Origin: Topomyia yanbarensis
Taxonomy: Eukaryota > Arthropoda > Insecta > Diptera > Culicidae
DNA length: 64,000 nucleotides
Direction: 5' to 3'
NCBI RefSeq assembly: GCF_030247195.1
Contig: NC_080672.1
Location: 350,794,413 to 350,858,412 of the forward strand
Shown in pieces: positions 1 to 11,364 of the stretch. The notes under the pieces are model-generated. The model was not told where the DNA came from and made no database searches. It saw nothing but the letters and a program-made list of their open reading frames with translations. Each line of letters opens with the position of its first letter. The stretch's first letter is position 1. The translations under genes were made by a program, and so were the position numbers.

Positions 1-748
1 ATTGACTGCAAAATGACGATATTTGCAATCAAAATTTGTATTTCATTAAAAAGTTATGTGAAAAAAGACAAAAGTGGGATCAAATGTACCCACTCTTCCC
101 TAATATTGTCTAAAAACATATAGTTTAAGCAAGGAGAAACCCTTTTCACTTGATTTGCAATTACTGGTACACTGATATAAAATAATAGCTACAACTACTA
201 TTCCATACCATACCAGTATACAATAAAAATATGAAATATGATTAAACAATTATTTAAATTTAAAATTGTATAAAATTGAAAAAGCAAGCATTTTTGGAAA
301 ATTGTGACGTAAATCAAAATTAAACATATAGCAATTGTTTTACCAATATAGCTTATCTTATACAAGCGTGTTTTCCAAGACCCTAGGTGACAGGGCGGCC
401 AAGATGCAATTACACTACGCTGTTTTGTCGTACTGCTGCTACTACAAAGCGGAAATGTGTTTTTTTTCTTTCTTCTACCACTCGGGATTACAACACAGCG
501 ACCACGTTCTTCTTTGATTGTTTCATTGTTGTGCGACTTAGGGGTATATATAATTACAACATTTATAACGGAATATTTTTTGAAAAAGTTGTCCATTTCT
601 GTGTGCATTTAATAGAACCCATTCAGTTTCAATGCCTCCTTCATTCAATTCACACATAATCGAATGCCTGCAGTTCAGAGAAAATATAAATTAATTCAAA
701 AACATGTTATATGGGAAGGCAGAATATGGCATCTTTTAAAGTTTAGAG
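1..748. other. unassigned AT-rich sequence
   Basis: I recognise no gene, RNA or mobile element here. Open frames in this stretch overlap on both strands and look like chance frames in AT-rich DNA. The only notable feature is the boundary with the hAT-type MITE that follows. Confidence 0.5.
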
Positions 749-973
749 TAATGTTTTTCAACCGGGGGTGAATTCACTCCCAGGGGTCAGATTATGAATT
801 ATTGCGGGTAAATTTAAACTTGTTATCCTAATATTTCCATCGAATTATTGACTCTAGAATATAGAGACAATAATTCGATAGAAATATTAGAATAATAAGT
901 CGAAATTTACCCGTAATAATTCGTAATCTGACGTACCCCTGGGGATGAATTCACCCCCGGTTGAAAAACACTG
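749..973. mobile_element. hAT-type MITE, fully palindromic, 225 bp
   Basis: The two halves are inverted copies of each other along their whole length (arms of about 105 bp, centre near 861). The outer right end reads GGTTGAAAAACACTG, so the ancestral terminus is CAGTGTTTTTCAACC; the left end has two transitions (TAATG for CAGTG). The 8-bp direct repeat GTTTAGAG flanks both ends (741-748 and 974-981). CAGTG-type termini and 8-bp target duplications are characteristic of the hAT superfamily. There is no coding capacity, so it would depend on a transposase made elsewhere. Confidence 0.8.
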
Positions 974-1871
974 GTTTAGAGTATAAGTGAACTGCGTGAT
1001 CCTTGTCTGATGCATTTTTGCTGGATTATCTCACTCAGAGCCAGCACAGAAACAAACTTCAGTTTGAAACTGAAATTGAATATGAACCGAAAATAACTGA
1101 ATGAATGCGTAGCATCGAACTAATGAAACGTGATGATCCTAAAAAGATGCTAGCAAATGGTGTGAGTTAGTTATGGGTATTAATCACATAAAAATAGATA
1201 GGCCCAATGAACACACGCACACTTATTTGTATATATGAAATGAAAATATCTACTCCGGATCAAAATCAAATTTAATGTTCCCAAATGAATTACTGAATTG
1301 GTCAAGAGTCGGGCACGATTCGCTCACTAAATTGAATCGGTTTGCCCATCTCTAATTTGCATACTCCCACGAGTGCGTTTAGAAACTCATCTCAGGTCAA
1401 CCTGTGTCAGTCTCCGACATATCCTTTGATCCTTCACCAGATCACGCACAGCCTCGATGTTTGTTTGATAAATTACTGATCTCGGACCTTCATTAAATTC
1501 GAACGGCGAACGGCGTCCACGATTGAATTCAATAAAACCGACGTGACCAACAATCTTCGATTCCGATTTACCTGTATGGAAGACTAACCATTTTCTACAG
1601 TCAATAAGATCATTTTGACTAAAGAGCTAATTTATAAAATGGCGTAATAGTTTCTACAAATACAGTAATTTACATTTTCTACAAATGCAGTAATTTATGC
1701 AAAAAATAAATAACAAAAAACCCGTTATTTCTTTCTAAATTTTTGTTCATTATTAATAAAAGCCCAAAGAAAAAGAAAACATTTAAAATTAAATTGTATC
1801 ATGGAGAAACCATCAGCAAAAAAGTTTTTCTAGTGATAACTTTAAACATGTTTTTAAATTCCGTACTAATT
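974..1871. other. unassigned sequence
   Basis: Nothing recognisable was found. Base composition is AT-rich with no long open frame and no clear terminal repeats. Confidence 0.4.
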
Positions 1872-2298
1872 GAGCGACCGAAAATAAAAGTCGCAAGGGC
1901 ATAATATGCTTCGTAAAACCCGCTTCAAATATTGTAGAATATAAAAATCGAATATAAACTTCAAGTATCGGAAGGGACTCTCTTCTGTAAGAGTCGGATA
2001 AAAAAACTTTTAGTATAAAAACGGAAAAACAACATTTCCGATTTTCACAAAGTAGTTTTTTTACCCAATTTTTATTCTTGAACATCACGCTCCTGTGTAC
2101 GATTTATTTATTTTTCACTGGATTTTACGATTCAATCTTGCTTAGTTTTACGGGTGAGAACTTTTTAGGCGATTCTTATGCTGAAGGATCTCCGTTCAAT
2201 TTTTACGCCTGAAGTTCCGATTTGTATTCTCTACTATATGTTTGAAACGGGTTTTAAGAAGTATGTTCTGTCCTTGCGACTTTTATTTTCGGTCGCTC
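1872..2298. mobile_element. foldback/MITE with ~200-bp inverted arms
   Basis: The left end GAGCGACCGAAAATAAAAG is mirrored by CTTTTATTTTCGGTCGCTC at the right end, and inverted similarity continues almost to the centre near 2085 (arms about 200 bp, many substitutions). The flanks are AATT on both sides (1868-1871 and 2299-2302), a possible 4-bp target duplication. The minus-strand frame at 1813-2088 is contained in the left arm and I do not regard it as a gene. The superfamily is not assignable from the ends alone. Confidence 0.65.
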
Positions 2299-2302
2299 AA
2301 TT

Positions 2303-4851
2303 CATAAACAAATCTATATTGTTTTCATAAAATATGATTCAAAATGTCATTTTAAATAAAAGTACTAAAACCGTCCAAAATGTGAGATAACTGGAATTTT
2401 GTTTGAACGAAATTTTAGAAAACCGGAACCCTATCCTAGCTCGAAAATTTTAAATTTAAAGATCCCGAACCAGACCCGAAACCCCTCAGTTTCGGGCTCA
2501 AAAAAACCCAAACGTCTCTAATTGAAACATCCAACGACTCAGTTTGTTAAAATACGATGGTGATCCGCTTTAAGGATGTTACCGCATCAATCAGTTGCGG
2601 TGATGTTGACTCAATCTACCCTCCAAATGAACTGATTGATATGTACCATTAGTCAAACTGCAAAAGAGCATAACCTCAACTTGAGTTTCACTCTATCAAT
2701 CATTGCACTCCGTTTCGAGTTTGCCGCGATGAAGATGCCCTACAATTTGGTTTTGCAATATTTAAAAAAAAACTTTGATAAATTATCACCACCATCACGT
2801 TTCGTTCTCATTAACTATTCCTGCAAGGTTGATCCAGTTTCCCGTATCGACACCAACATTCGGTGGTTAACGGGCATAATTACTTCATTTTACTCCGGCA
2901 AGGGCTTCCTTTCACCAGCGCACGTACTACCAGCCGTGACCAGCAGCGGCGGCTCACATTTATCAATCCATTAAATGGCGCTATTTATCAAATAGGTAAT
3001 TTTATGAGCAATTTGGCACATTGATTTACTGTCGGCGGTGACTTAACTTCATTTTAAAATATTTTTTTCTTTAGATAATTCTAACGAACCATGCTGAAAA
3101 TAATTGTTATTGCTAATTTTTGGCTGGTACCTAAAGCTCGATTAATTCGAAGGGCATTAGCCTACAGTATCATAAGCCAACCACGGAAATTAATTTTCCA
3201 GCTTCGTTCCTCAGATTTTCAGTTCGTGACGTGATAATCCAATTAGAGGTCTACCAAATATCATCAATTTACGGGGCCCATCTTCCATCGCCACACAAAA
3301 ACTTGCGCCGACATACCTACATAAATAAATACATGTATGTAGGTGTGCCGTTGGCTTTCCCTTTACCCATTTCAGCCATCCGAACTCAAGACGATAATAT
3401 AATTTACATATTTTCCATCACTTTTAATTCATTTTCTTAACGACGTTACGACTTTGCCGTGCTGCTGGTGCTTGCAACAAGCAATGTTATTTATTAGGAA
3501 AATCTGGTGAGCTGCCGATGGGCGAGTGAGTGCTTATTTCTTTAAAACAACCGTCTTTTCCAGTTCATTCTGATGTAAAATATGTTGATTTTTGCATTGG
3601 GGTTAATTTCAATTCCTTCTTGCATGGTGGCAGTACGTAGCTTGTATTCGTTACTTGTATGTGTTCATAATTAGGATTTCTTGAAAATTATTAACAATTA
3701 TTACCAATAATGTTTGATAAATGTCGAACATAAATTTCACAATCGCCCAGCTCCGAAACTATCAACGTTTTTTAATCTTTTCACAACGGGTATAATGGCG
3801 ATAACTAAATATTTATGTCAATTTCAAGTGCAGTTAGGACATCCTCGGCGTATCAAAGCTATACGAAAACGTCGGTGGCTAATGAATTTATTATGTTAAA
3901 AAAAGTTCAGGTCAATGCACTCAATCAAGTCCACAACTTTCCGCGATTCCTGTAATATGTTGCATTTGTACCAGGCTAAAATTAACCTGTAAAAATCTGT
4001 AATTAACTAATGGATCCGTGGAAGCATCCGAGCCCTGGTTCTGTCGATCGTGGCATCTATTCGATCGGTCCGTCCCCAGTAGCCCCAGTAGCCAACTCTC
4101 TTCCCATCCACCTGTAATGAGATGCCATTAATATTTTTTTGTTACTTTTCGCTGTTCTCGCTCGTTACATCTTCCGACTAGTGTGTAATTGTACTAATTT
4201 ATGCATACTTAAAAGTATAAGTCAAAGGATTTTTTTCTCTTCCTTCGCCCAGCCAAGCTCTTTGTCCCGCCACAAAGCGGGCAGCACTTTTGTAATGAGA
4301 TACGTTTCTGCTCGCATTTTTTGCTCAATTGACGCTGAAAAACATTCTTCTTTCGGAGTTAGCGACCGTGTATAAGATGAAAATAGTAGCAATTTACTCC
4401 CTTTCGCTGAGGGGTGCGAGGAAAGAAAGGCTCGGCACTGCTGGCTGGCTGGCTGGCTGGCACCGGAATGCAAAAGAAATGAAGTGCAATTTTACACCCG
4501 ACTGGCGCTGCTGCTCGAGAACGGTGGAATGCACGCGGCGGAAATGTTTACGGTCATTTTAACTGCAGATTTGGTTCCGATTAGACATAATAGTATTTTC
4601 TGAACATTTTATGGCTGGAAATCGGGCTTGATTGTGGGGAAAAGTCGACTTGAAGAGGGTTCTGGAAACGTATGAAGAATGCTGTGGCGTATCAGATGCT
4701 CGTATGAGTCACATGGTGTAGCGGCATATCGGACACATAAGCAAACAATCGCGAGCAATATAACAAAAGGTACAGGATGGATCAACCGACATAAAACACG
4801 TTAATATTTAACGGAGACTAATTTTAAACGCTTTCCATGTACTCTGTTGGA
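2303..4851. other. unassigned sequence, 2.5 kb
   Basis: No gene is recognised. An open frame at 2636-2974 (plus) has no ATG at its first codon, resembles nothing I know and lacks convincing splice context. A short (CTGG)5 microsatellite lies at 4441-4461. GC rises around 3.2-4.6 kb, which could mean older unique sequence rather than a transposon. Confidence 0.35.
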
Positions 4852-4919
4852 ACCCCCACTTTTAGCTTAGCTTCTCGAGCAAGCAGAGTAGCTCGAGATG
4901 CTAAGCTAAAAGTGGGGGT
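4852..4919. repeat. near-perfect 29-bp stem hairpin
   Basis: Positions 4852-4880 and 4891-4919 are inverted copies with a single mismatch in 29 bp, separated by a 10-nt loop. The stem contains TTTTAGCTTAGC on one arm. It could be a tiny foldback element, or, if transcribed, a source of small RNA. The sequence alone does not decide between these. Confidence 0.6.
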
Positions 4920-4971
4920 AGTAGTTCTTTAGAAAGTTCGATGGAGCAGCTCAGAGGAATAGGAACCCTAA

Positions 4972-6453
4972 GGGGCCGTTCATAAACCACGTAGACTCAT
5001 AGGGGGTACGGGGGGGGGGGGGGGTTCTGGAAAAAGTCTACGTTTGTCTATGAGGGGGGAGGGGGGTATCTTTGAAAAAGTCTACGTAGACTTTTATTTT
5101 TTGTTATTCTCGTATTACTAATTATGAATGGGATTTAAAGAGAGTTGTATTCAAAATATCGGTCTATTCAGTATTTATGCAGAAACTTCAAAGCTAGTAC
5201 ACTATTGAGGTAACTACTCGTTAAGCGACCACTCAACCCAGAACCCACGATTTTTTGGACAACCTCACACGTTGCGGTTTCTTGCGTATATTTTGATATA
5301 GTTTTGATCTAGGAATAATATAAAATGACAGTTCTAAAGACGATCGCCCAAAATTCCTCTCGACGGAAGATTTTGACTGTGAAATCATCTGAGACACCCC
5401 TAGTTAACAGACATGCATGGACCATTAAATGCGTGAACCATAAAAAGTTAAAAAATGGCCAAAGTTAAGCATTGTAACAACAAAACATACAATTTTTAAC
5501 AATAAGTAGATTATTTTTATTTTATTTTTTATTTATTAATTTCGGTGGTTAAAGCAGTAGTTTAGTTAGACTTCTACAACAAAGTGTTTACTCGAGTTTA
5601 TCAGTTTCTCTTGCAATCATTTACACTGATTTCAAAATCTTTAAACACCCGTTAAAATTTTACGTCTTGACCCTACGCAACTCCGTGCAAACCGGCTCTA
5701 CTATATTTATCTTCGAAAATATTCGTAGTTAAACTTTGATACTTTGCGATAATACTCTAAGGTGATACGGCTATTAATTACATAAGAAATATAAATATTT
5801 TTGGGAAGATTTAAAAAGCTTCGTTCCTTTAATCAAATAAGGCAATTTATATTATCTTATTATCTTAGAAATATTGAAATTTGTTCACGAAAAGTGAAAT
5901 TTGTGTGCATGTTTGGTTTATTATTTTAGTCTAGATGATAGTACACATCGACAGTATTAATTTGTAATTGTTTCTTATAATTTAACAATTTAGAATGCAC
6001 CAGTAATGCTCAAAAAGTGTTTAGCAATTCTGCATTGTTGGTGTAGGTCGCATTCTGCATTGTTGGTGTAGGTCGCATTTCTGCATTGTTGGTGTAGGTC
6101 GCACGCAAAATTTAAGCTAGTTATAGCAATATATCTTTTTAAATATATTTGAGTGACTAACCTTGAAAAGAAGTATTCCGCTATACAAACGTTGGAAACC
6201 ACCTTGAATCTGTATTAATTGATTTGATCAATCATAGACAAAAAACCAATGTGAAAAATCTTTCTTTAATATTTAAAATTATAATGTGCTTCTTGCTAAA
6301 TTCACATTTCCTGCGAATAAAAAAAACCAAAAGTCTACGTATACTTTTGGCGTGGGGGAGAGGGGGGGTAGGTAAAAGTACACTAAGGTCTACTAGGGGG
6401 GAGGGGGGTTAAAAATTCTTAAATTTCGGTCTACGTGGTTTATGAACGGTCCC
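4972..6453. mobile_element. PIF/Harbinger-like non-autonomous element, 1.48 kb
   Basis: The left end begins GGGGCCGTTCATAAACCACG and the right end is its inverse with one mismatch in the outer 25 bp. A TAA trinucleotide flanks both sides (4969-4971 and 6454-6456), the target-site type (TWA) of PIF/Harbinger elements, whose ends also commonly begin GGGG/GGGC. No transposase frame is present inside. Subterminal G-tracts occur at both ends on the same strand (5007-5025, 5054-5067, 6355-6370, 6397-6409) although the termini are inverted. It encloses a 25-bp triplicated tandem repeat at 6029-6104. Confidence 0.7.
6029..6104. repeat. three-copy 25-bp tandem repeat
   Basis: The unit TCTGCATTGTTGGTGTAGGT plus CGCAT/CGCATT/CGCAC is repeated three times head to tail with almost no divergence. 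It lies inside the Harbinger-like element and accounts for the repetitive minus-strand frame at 5990-6202. Confidence 0.85.
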
Positions 6454-6469
6454 TAAGTTGTTAATCTGA

Positions 6470-6962
6470 CGACGGGTGCCTCGTTTAAGTATCTGCTACA
6501 GTGGCAGTTACGAGGTGGAGCATGGAGAAACCTTTGTAGTACTTTGTAGGCACCAGTGATGGGCCATCAGATGGCAATAGGTGTGTGGACGTATCTGTGT
6601 TTCGGAGGCAAGTTCCTGTGCTACAGCTTTATCAACGTCTAAGCAACAACCCAATGTGAAGAGTGAGTTTTGGCAGCCGTCAATAACTCAGCCAAGAATT
6701 TGCTGGTATATGGTAAGATGATGAGATGTCGTATCGAAGACTAAATGACTGAAGGTCTGAATGTTGCAGCAGTAAACCTAGTATCGTGGGTTATTTCGAA
6801 TTCATTTGCTGTGTCAAGTGATATTTAGCAGGAAGATTATTGCTGTTCATGATTTCTGAAAATAACTTCAGTATCATCATCTTCGTGGCCGTACAATCTA
6901 GGTACTCCGAATCATGATATGGTCTCTATTCCAGCATTCGCATTACATGTCCAACCCACTGT
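6470..6962 (-). pseudogene. possible decayed LINE reverse-transcriptase 3' remnant
   Basis: On the minus strand the segment around 6930-6962 translates to LQWVGHVMRM, resembling the RWAGHVVRM motif near the C-terminus of RTE-like reverse transcriptases (compare the better-preserved copy near 39,700). The rest of the stretch is full of stops and I could not align it by eye. It has higher GC than its flanks. This assignment rests on one short motif and is weak. Confidence 0.25.
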
Positions 6963-6964
6963 AA

Positions 6965-7330
6965 TCCGTCATATTTTTCAGCATTTTATTTTTATTCAAT
7001 TCGTTTATTTGATAAGACACGTTTGCGTTAGCTTAAAGGCCATTTTTTCATTATTTTACATTTTGAATTTCTTAAAACTAAAGGGTTACACATTTCAATA
7101 TTATTTTGTTTTTATATAATGAAACTAAAAAAACTTTACAGCTAACTTATACATATACAAAATGGGATAATATAATACTCGTAAGATTAGGAGGACGGGT
7201 AATTTTGTGTGTTCTTTGTATAGTAATGCGCTTTATGATTTTTAGAAGGTGATTGTTGGAGCATTTAATTATTAACTAAGCGGAACATTTTACAAGCTTA
7301 TTAACTAGAAATAACTAGAGGGAGTGGTTC
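6965..7330 (-). mobile_element. 3'-end fragment of the I-type retroelement (5'-truncated)
   Basis: The plus-strand text from about 6975 (TTCGTTTATTTGATAAGACA...) closely matches the 3' UTR of I-type copy 2 starting near 46,985 (TTCGTTTATTTGATAGGCAC...). Both begin next to a T-run, which is the poly(A) tail on the minus strand. Only the 3' UTR is present, as expected of a 5'-truncated insertion made by target-primed reverse transcription. Similarity fades toward 7,330, where the piggyBac-like element begins. Confidence 0.6.
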
Positions 7331-8005
7331 AATTTTATTAACCCTCAAAAAGGCAACCGGGTCTCAGAGGCCCGGCACGTTACAATTTTTTAGTTACAAA
7401 AAAATGTGTATGTAGTATAAGCTTGGGATTGGAAATTTTTATAAGTAGCTTTGAAATCTATAACAAAAATAAAGAATTGTGAAATTTTCATCTATGGAGT
7501 AATGGGCAGCAATGTTTGAATTTTTTACTTGCACAAAAAGGCAAGCCGGGCCTGGCAGGCCCGGTGTGCATGCAATATTTATTAGGAATACCACGGGTTT
7601 TATACATTAATATTTATATGAAAAAAAACATTTTGATGAGTTCATCTTCATATTAGCAGGGATTTTTTTCATGTTTTGATTGATTTTATCTTTTTACCTT
7701 TTCTTATAAGAAAAAAATCTTGAAAGTTTGAGCGAATTCTATACATTTCTTGTAAAAATAGCATACGACAATGACGTGTGTCATATTTTTTTGGGTAAAT
7801 ACTTTTATTTCACCCACTGTGGTCTACTTGACAATTATTTGGATGCAACATAACCTAACTCTGTCGTTATTGTCTATTTTTTGTCTATTCTCTGTGTTAT
7901 AGTTGTCGTAATTATTCAAATTGTAGGATCTAAAAGCAACAAAATATTTAAACGGCTATAAGATGATATGCCCATGTTTTCAATCGTCTCAAAGAATCTG
8001 AAATA

Positions 8006-8164
8006 ATGGAAGAAATTCGAGCAAATTCAACAGCAGACGATTCCGAAACTGATTTGCAAAGCGAGGAAGAAGATGTGAATGATATTGCTTCCGACAATGA
8101 ATCTGATGCAGACTCGGAAGAGAAATCTGAATATGTACTCCGGTTATGCATCAAAAGAAATTAA
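8006..8164 (+). pseudogene. N-terminal remnant of piggyBac-type transposase
   Basis: A 52-codon frame starts at ATG 8006 and ends with TAA at 8162-8164. The peptide begins MEEIRANSTADD and is dominated by Asp, Glu and Ser (SETDLQSEEEDVND...), then turns slightly basic before the stop. piggyBac transposases characteristically start with an acidic Ser/Asp/Glu-rich region, and the frame lies inside an element with piggyBac-type TTAA ends. A full transposase is about 550-600 residues, so catalytic and zinc-binding regions are absent. What follows is interspersed repeat sequence, so the gene is an internally deleted relic. An unrelated acidic peptide cannot be excluded. Confidence 0.5.
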
Positions 8165-8319
8165 TAGCAACCCAGAAGCATTTATTGGTCGTGTTCAAAC
8201 GAAATAGAGCTCAGAACCAATCGACAGTCAACGTGATCTTCCGAGTACTCACCTTTTGGAAAAAATTTGATCTTTTTGCATCCATCGCCTTATACGCTGA
8301 AATCGGGATTTGCTTATTG

Positions 8320-8968
8320 TTTGTACTCATCATCCTGTAATTCCGGAACCGGAAGTCGGATCAATTAGTAATTCAACAGCAGCCAATGGGAATGCTGTAC
8401 CTTTCATTTGAAACCAAGTTTGTAAAAATCGGTAAAGAATTCGCTGAGAAATAGGTATGACATTATCTTAGGAACATGGTAAGTTCCCCCAAGGCATCAA
8501 GAACCGCCATAGCTGGCCAATGTGGTCGAAGTGCCTTCGGTGGGTCATTAATGATCTAGACATGCAAAGCCAAGTAATGTTGCACATATTTTAATATATA
8601 TTGCATCATTTGGACATAATGGTAGTATCAGTTTCTATGGAAATTTGCTGTGTGATTGTACTCTTCAACACGTAACTCCAGAACCGAAAGTCGGATCAAT
8701 AATAAAATTAATAGCGATCGATGGGAAGGCTGTACCTTTCATTTGAGACAAAATTTGTACAGATCGGTGCAGCCACCTCTGAGAAAAATCGGTGAGATTG
8801 TTTGCCACATACATACATCCATACATACAAACACACATACACACACATACAGATATTTTACGATCTCGACGAACTGAGTCGAATGGTATAAGAGATTTGG
8901 CCCTGCGGGTCTCGGTTAAAAAGTCGAAATTTCGACCGATTGCATAACCTTTCTATATGAGAACGGCA
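8320..8968 (-). repeat. abundant (TATG)-bearing interspersed repeat, two units (repeat A)
   Basis: Two partial units read in inverse orientation and end at CCTTTCTATATGAGAACGG (8948-8966). Each carries the conserved segment around CCGGAACCGGAAGTCGGATC (8343-8362; variant at 8679-8698), and the second carries a CATA/CACA microsatellite (about 8806-8852). The same family in plus orientation occupies 20,678-23,400 and 60,803-61,358. It replaces most of the piggyBac-like transposase gene. Confidence 0.65.
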
Positions 8969-9140
8969 AAAAGGAGCTTGAATTTAGACGGGCCTGAGAG
9001 GCCCGGCTTGCCCTTTAATGTTAGGATTTTAGCTTGCCGTCACAAGGGTTAAGATTAGGGGGTGTTAATTAGGGCTATTTTTAAGAATTGGCACTGTTGG
9101 GCATTTCTTAACGAGATTAAATGACCTGCGTTAAGCGAAA

Positions 9141-9332
9141 CCGAACTGAGCGCCATAATTTTTTCCTGCTATTTTCAATGTCAAAATTCATTTTTCGATA
9201 ATTTACCATTATCATAAAAAGTTTATGGTTACTCATTTGCTTTTGACTACTATTTGAGTTCTCAGAAATAAATTGATGTAGGTTATTCTAGCACTACATT
9301 GGATGCGATAACGATTTTTAGAGAGGTATCCC
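9141..9332 (+). repeat. dispersed repeat B, copy 1
   Basis: About 190 bp beginning CCGAACTGAGCG and ending near GTATCCC is repeated in the same orientation at 31,726-31,916, with many substitutions. Shared landmarks include GATAATTTACCATTA and GAATGCGATwrCG-like text. No terminal structure was resolved. Confidence 0.65.
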
Positions 9333-9466
9333 TAAAAGACGCTTGATCCTCTTTGGCTTAACACAGGTCAAATATTGATCAACTAAAACTAGAAGATAGG
9401 GGGCACATAAGTTTTGGGAAGGTATTCAATGGGAAGAAGGGGGGTGTGAAGTCCTACATCTGAGTA

Positions 9467-9775
9467 TCAGAGACATGGGAGAGAGGGTGGACAAGGCTGA
9501 CAGGAGGGGGGTGGGGGGTAGATACAAACTTTCAGTTTCCGGCATCGGGAATCAACGCGAAGGATTACAGATTCCGACGGATGCATCATGTATTTGGACG
9601 CCAGGCGGTCTTCCTCGAGCCGGCAGGGGTTCCTCCAGATGATTTCGTAGTACGGTTCAGATACGGATCGGCAACACACCGCGTTGCGCGTGTGATGCTG
9701 TACTGTAGGTATCGTTGAACAGTGTACCAGTTTGTTTACATCGTCTTTGCTTTTTTGCTCTGGAGAAAGTTCCAT
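9467..9775 (-). CDS. unassigned ORF, possible exon or gene fragment
   Basis: A 102-codon frame starts at an ATG in a good insect context (AGTTAAAATGG) at 9773-9775. It has balanced codon use and higher GC than the surrounding DNA. The peptide starts MELSPEQKSKDDVNKLVHCS and includes PYYEIIWRNPCRLEEDRLAS and a Cys-containing basic stretch; the tail runs into a G-rich tract and becomes Pro-rich, so the true 3' boundary may be earlier. I recognise no domain. It is oriented head to head with the PHD-type retroelement whose 5' region begins just beyond 9,780. It could be a host exon, a captured gene fragment or part of an unrecognised element. Confidence 0.3.
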   Translation of the reverse strand: MELSPEQKSKDDVNKLVHCSTIPTVQHHTRNAVCCRSVSEPYYEIIWRNPCRLEEDRLASKYMMHPSESVILRVDSRCRKLKVCIYPPPPSCQPCPPSLPCL

Positions 9776-10089
9776 TTTAACTGTGTTTTACTTACCGTTT
9801 TTCGGTGAAAAAGTTTCCAGGCGCTTGACGGTCATTCCGTTTTGTTTCGTGTACTGCTCACCAGTGAAATCCTTGTGCTAAAGTACTTTATTTCGCCGTG
9901 TGAAAACTTTGTGAGTCTACGGTGAAATTGTGAGACAGCAACCAGTGTGTAATACCCCACAAAAAAACTTACGCTCACTTCGCCATCTGCACGCGAGTAG
10001 TGGAAAGTGTTCCCCACACTTCAACTTTGCGCACAGCGAGACGAAATCTCGGATGGGTTTTCAAAAGGTCGTAAGCGACAAAAGGCGGG

Positions 10090-10860
10090 TTGAAATCAGC
10101 CATGAGTTATAGTTGCAAGTCATGCGACTCTCCCGTTAATGGGATTGAGAAAATTGCATGTCGCGGCCATTGCGGATCGATTTTCCACCGCACCTGTATT
10201 CCCGGTATGCAGCGATCCGCACTAGACCTGTTGTCTAGTTTCAACAACAACCTGTACTGGCTCTGTGACGATTGTGCTCGCTGTTTCAACGAGTGGGTAC
10301 AGCAATCCGTTTCCGCTGCTCCCATTGTGGACACAAAAAAATTATGTGAGGCTGTAGATAATTTGAACACGGTCGTCTCAAATCTCTCGAGCCATATTGA
10401 AAATCATTTTCCAGCCTAGTACGGCTCTGTAACTCAAAGGGGGCTGTTTGTCAAGCGACATCCGGAGGATCTGCCCATTCCGAAACGATGTCGCGAGAAT
10501 AATGCTAAAATTCGCGCCACTGCAGCCGCTGTCTGTGGTACTAGAGCCATTCAGCGGGAAATCAGAACAGTTGCGGATGAGCGGGAGCAGTTTTGGGTCT
10601 ATTTGAGCCGCCTTGACCCGTGCCATACAGTGGAGGAAATCGTTGCCATGACCCAAGCATGCCTTGGAATAAGCGATGTACCCAAAGCAATTTTGTTGGT
10701 CAAGAAGGACACCGATCTCACGAAACTCAACTTTGTTTCTTTCCGAGTTGAGCTTCCGAGCGAACTAAAGGACACTGCACTCAAAGCGTCTACTTGGCCG
10801 ACTGGAGTACTCGTTCGGGAATTTAATTTCGACCAGCCAAAGCAGGATAGATTTCGCTAA
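10090..10860 (+). pseudogene. retroelement ORF1 with PHD finger and C-terminal RNA-binding-type region, one in-frame stop
   Basis: The frame runs 256 codons and is interrupted only by a TAG at 10417-10419. The N-terminal part (MSYSCKSCDSPVNG..., CRGHCGSIFHRTC, WLCDDCARC) provides the C4HC3 zinc ligands of a PHD finger in the expected order. After the stop, the same frame continues with a basic segment and a long conserved block with FVSFRVELPSELKDTAL and TWPTGVLVREFNF, typical of the C-terminal half of ORF1 in mosquito LINEs. ORF1 proteins bind element RNA and form the retrotransposition RNP. The start could be the ATG at 10090 or at 10102. A second ORF overlaps the stop as TAATG at 10858-10862, but I find no recognisable domain in it. 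Confidence 0.7.
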
Positions 10861-11364
10861 TGGGATACCGAGATGCACCGCAGCTTGTATTATGGAAGCT
10901 CTCGATCTCCCCGCCACAGTCCAGATACTGCAGCCAACGTTCACCAGTCGTCTCGGTCCTGTGTGCGGGAGTGGAGAAAGGGTCTTCCAAACTTCCCCCT
11001 GCGGCATCCTTTTTGAATAATTCAAGCGCTGAAATGTTCCCCGATTCCAGTTCTCCTTTAATTGCACCGTATCAGCACCAGATGCCGTTATTCCTGCCTG
11101 CGAAACACAGCTGTTTACGAGAGACTCCTAGTCCAGCTGCATTGCATACATCCCACGTAATGTCGTCTCTTAGGTCACCGGGACGCACACTTGCCGCCAG
11201 CCGTGAGGAAGCCCTTAGTCCCCCCACCACAGTTGAGCCCTTCCTGCCAGCGAGCAGCAGCCGTCCCGGTCCTGTGGTGTAGATGGGACGAGGGGTCTTC
11301 CGCAAACCTACCTCAGGCAAGTACAATGCATCTGTGAGCGCTTCCTTGCCTCAAAGCTCTTCGA

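Larger units (their letters stand above)
7342..9048 (+). mobile_element. piggyBac-like element with TTAA targets
   Basis: TTAA at 7338-7341 is followed by CCCTC, and ACAAGGG is followed by TTAA at 9049-9052. TTAA duplications and CCCT/AGGG termini are the signature of the piggyBac superfamily. Subterminal palindromic motifs of the form GGGCCT...AGGCCCGG recur at about 7356-7375, 7546-7566 and 8989-9006 and could be transposase-binding repeats. A short acidic ORF (8006-8164) looks like a transposase N-terminus. The rest of the transposase is missing and its place is taken by copies of the (TATG)-bearing repeat. A fragment of another repeat end (an inverted TTTCTTRTAAAAGAAATG-type terminus) lies near 7,715-7,770. 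Confidence 0.65.

Noticed and set aside
198..659. Overlapping ORFs on both strands near the start of the window
   Set aside because: Three frames overlap in opposite directions with no domain similarity, in AT-rich DNA; most consistent with chance.
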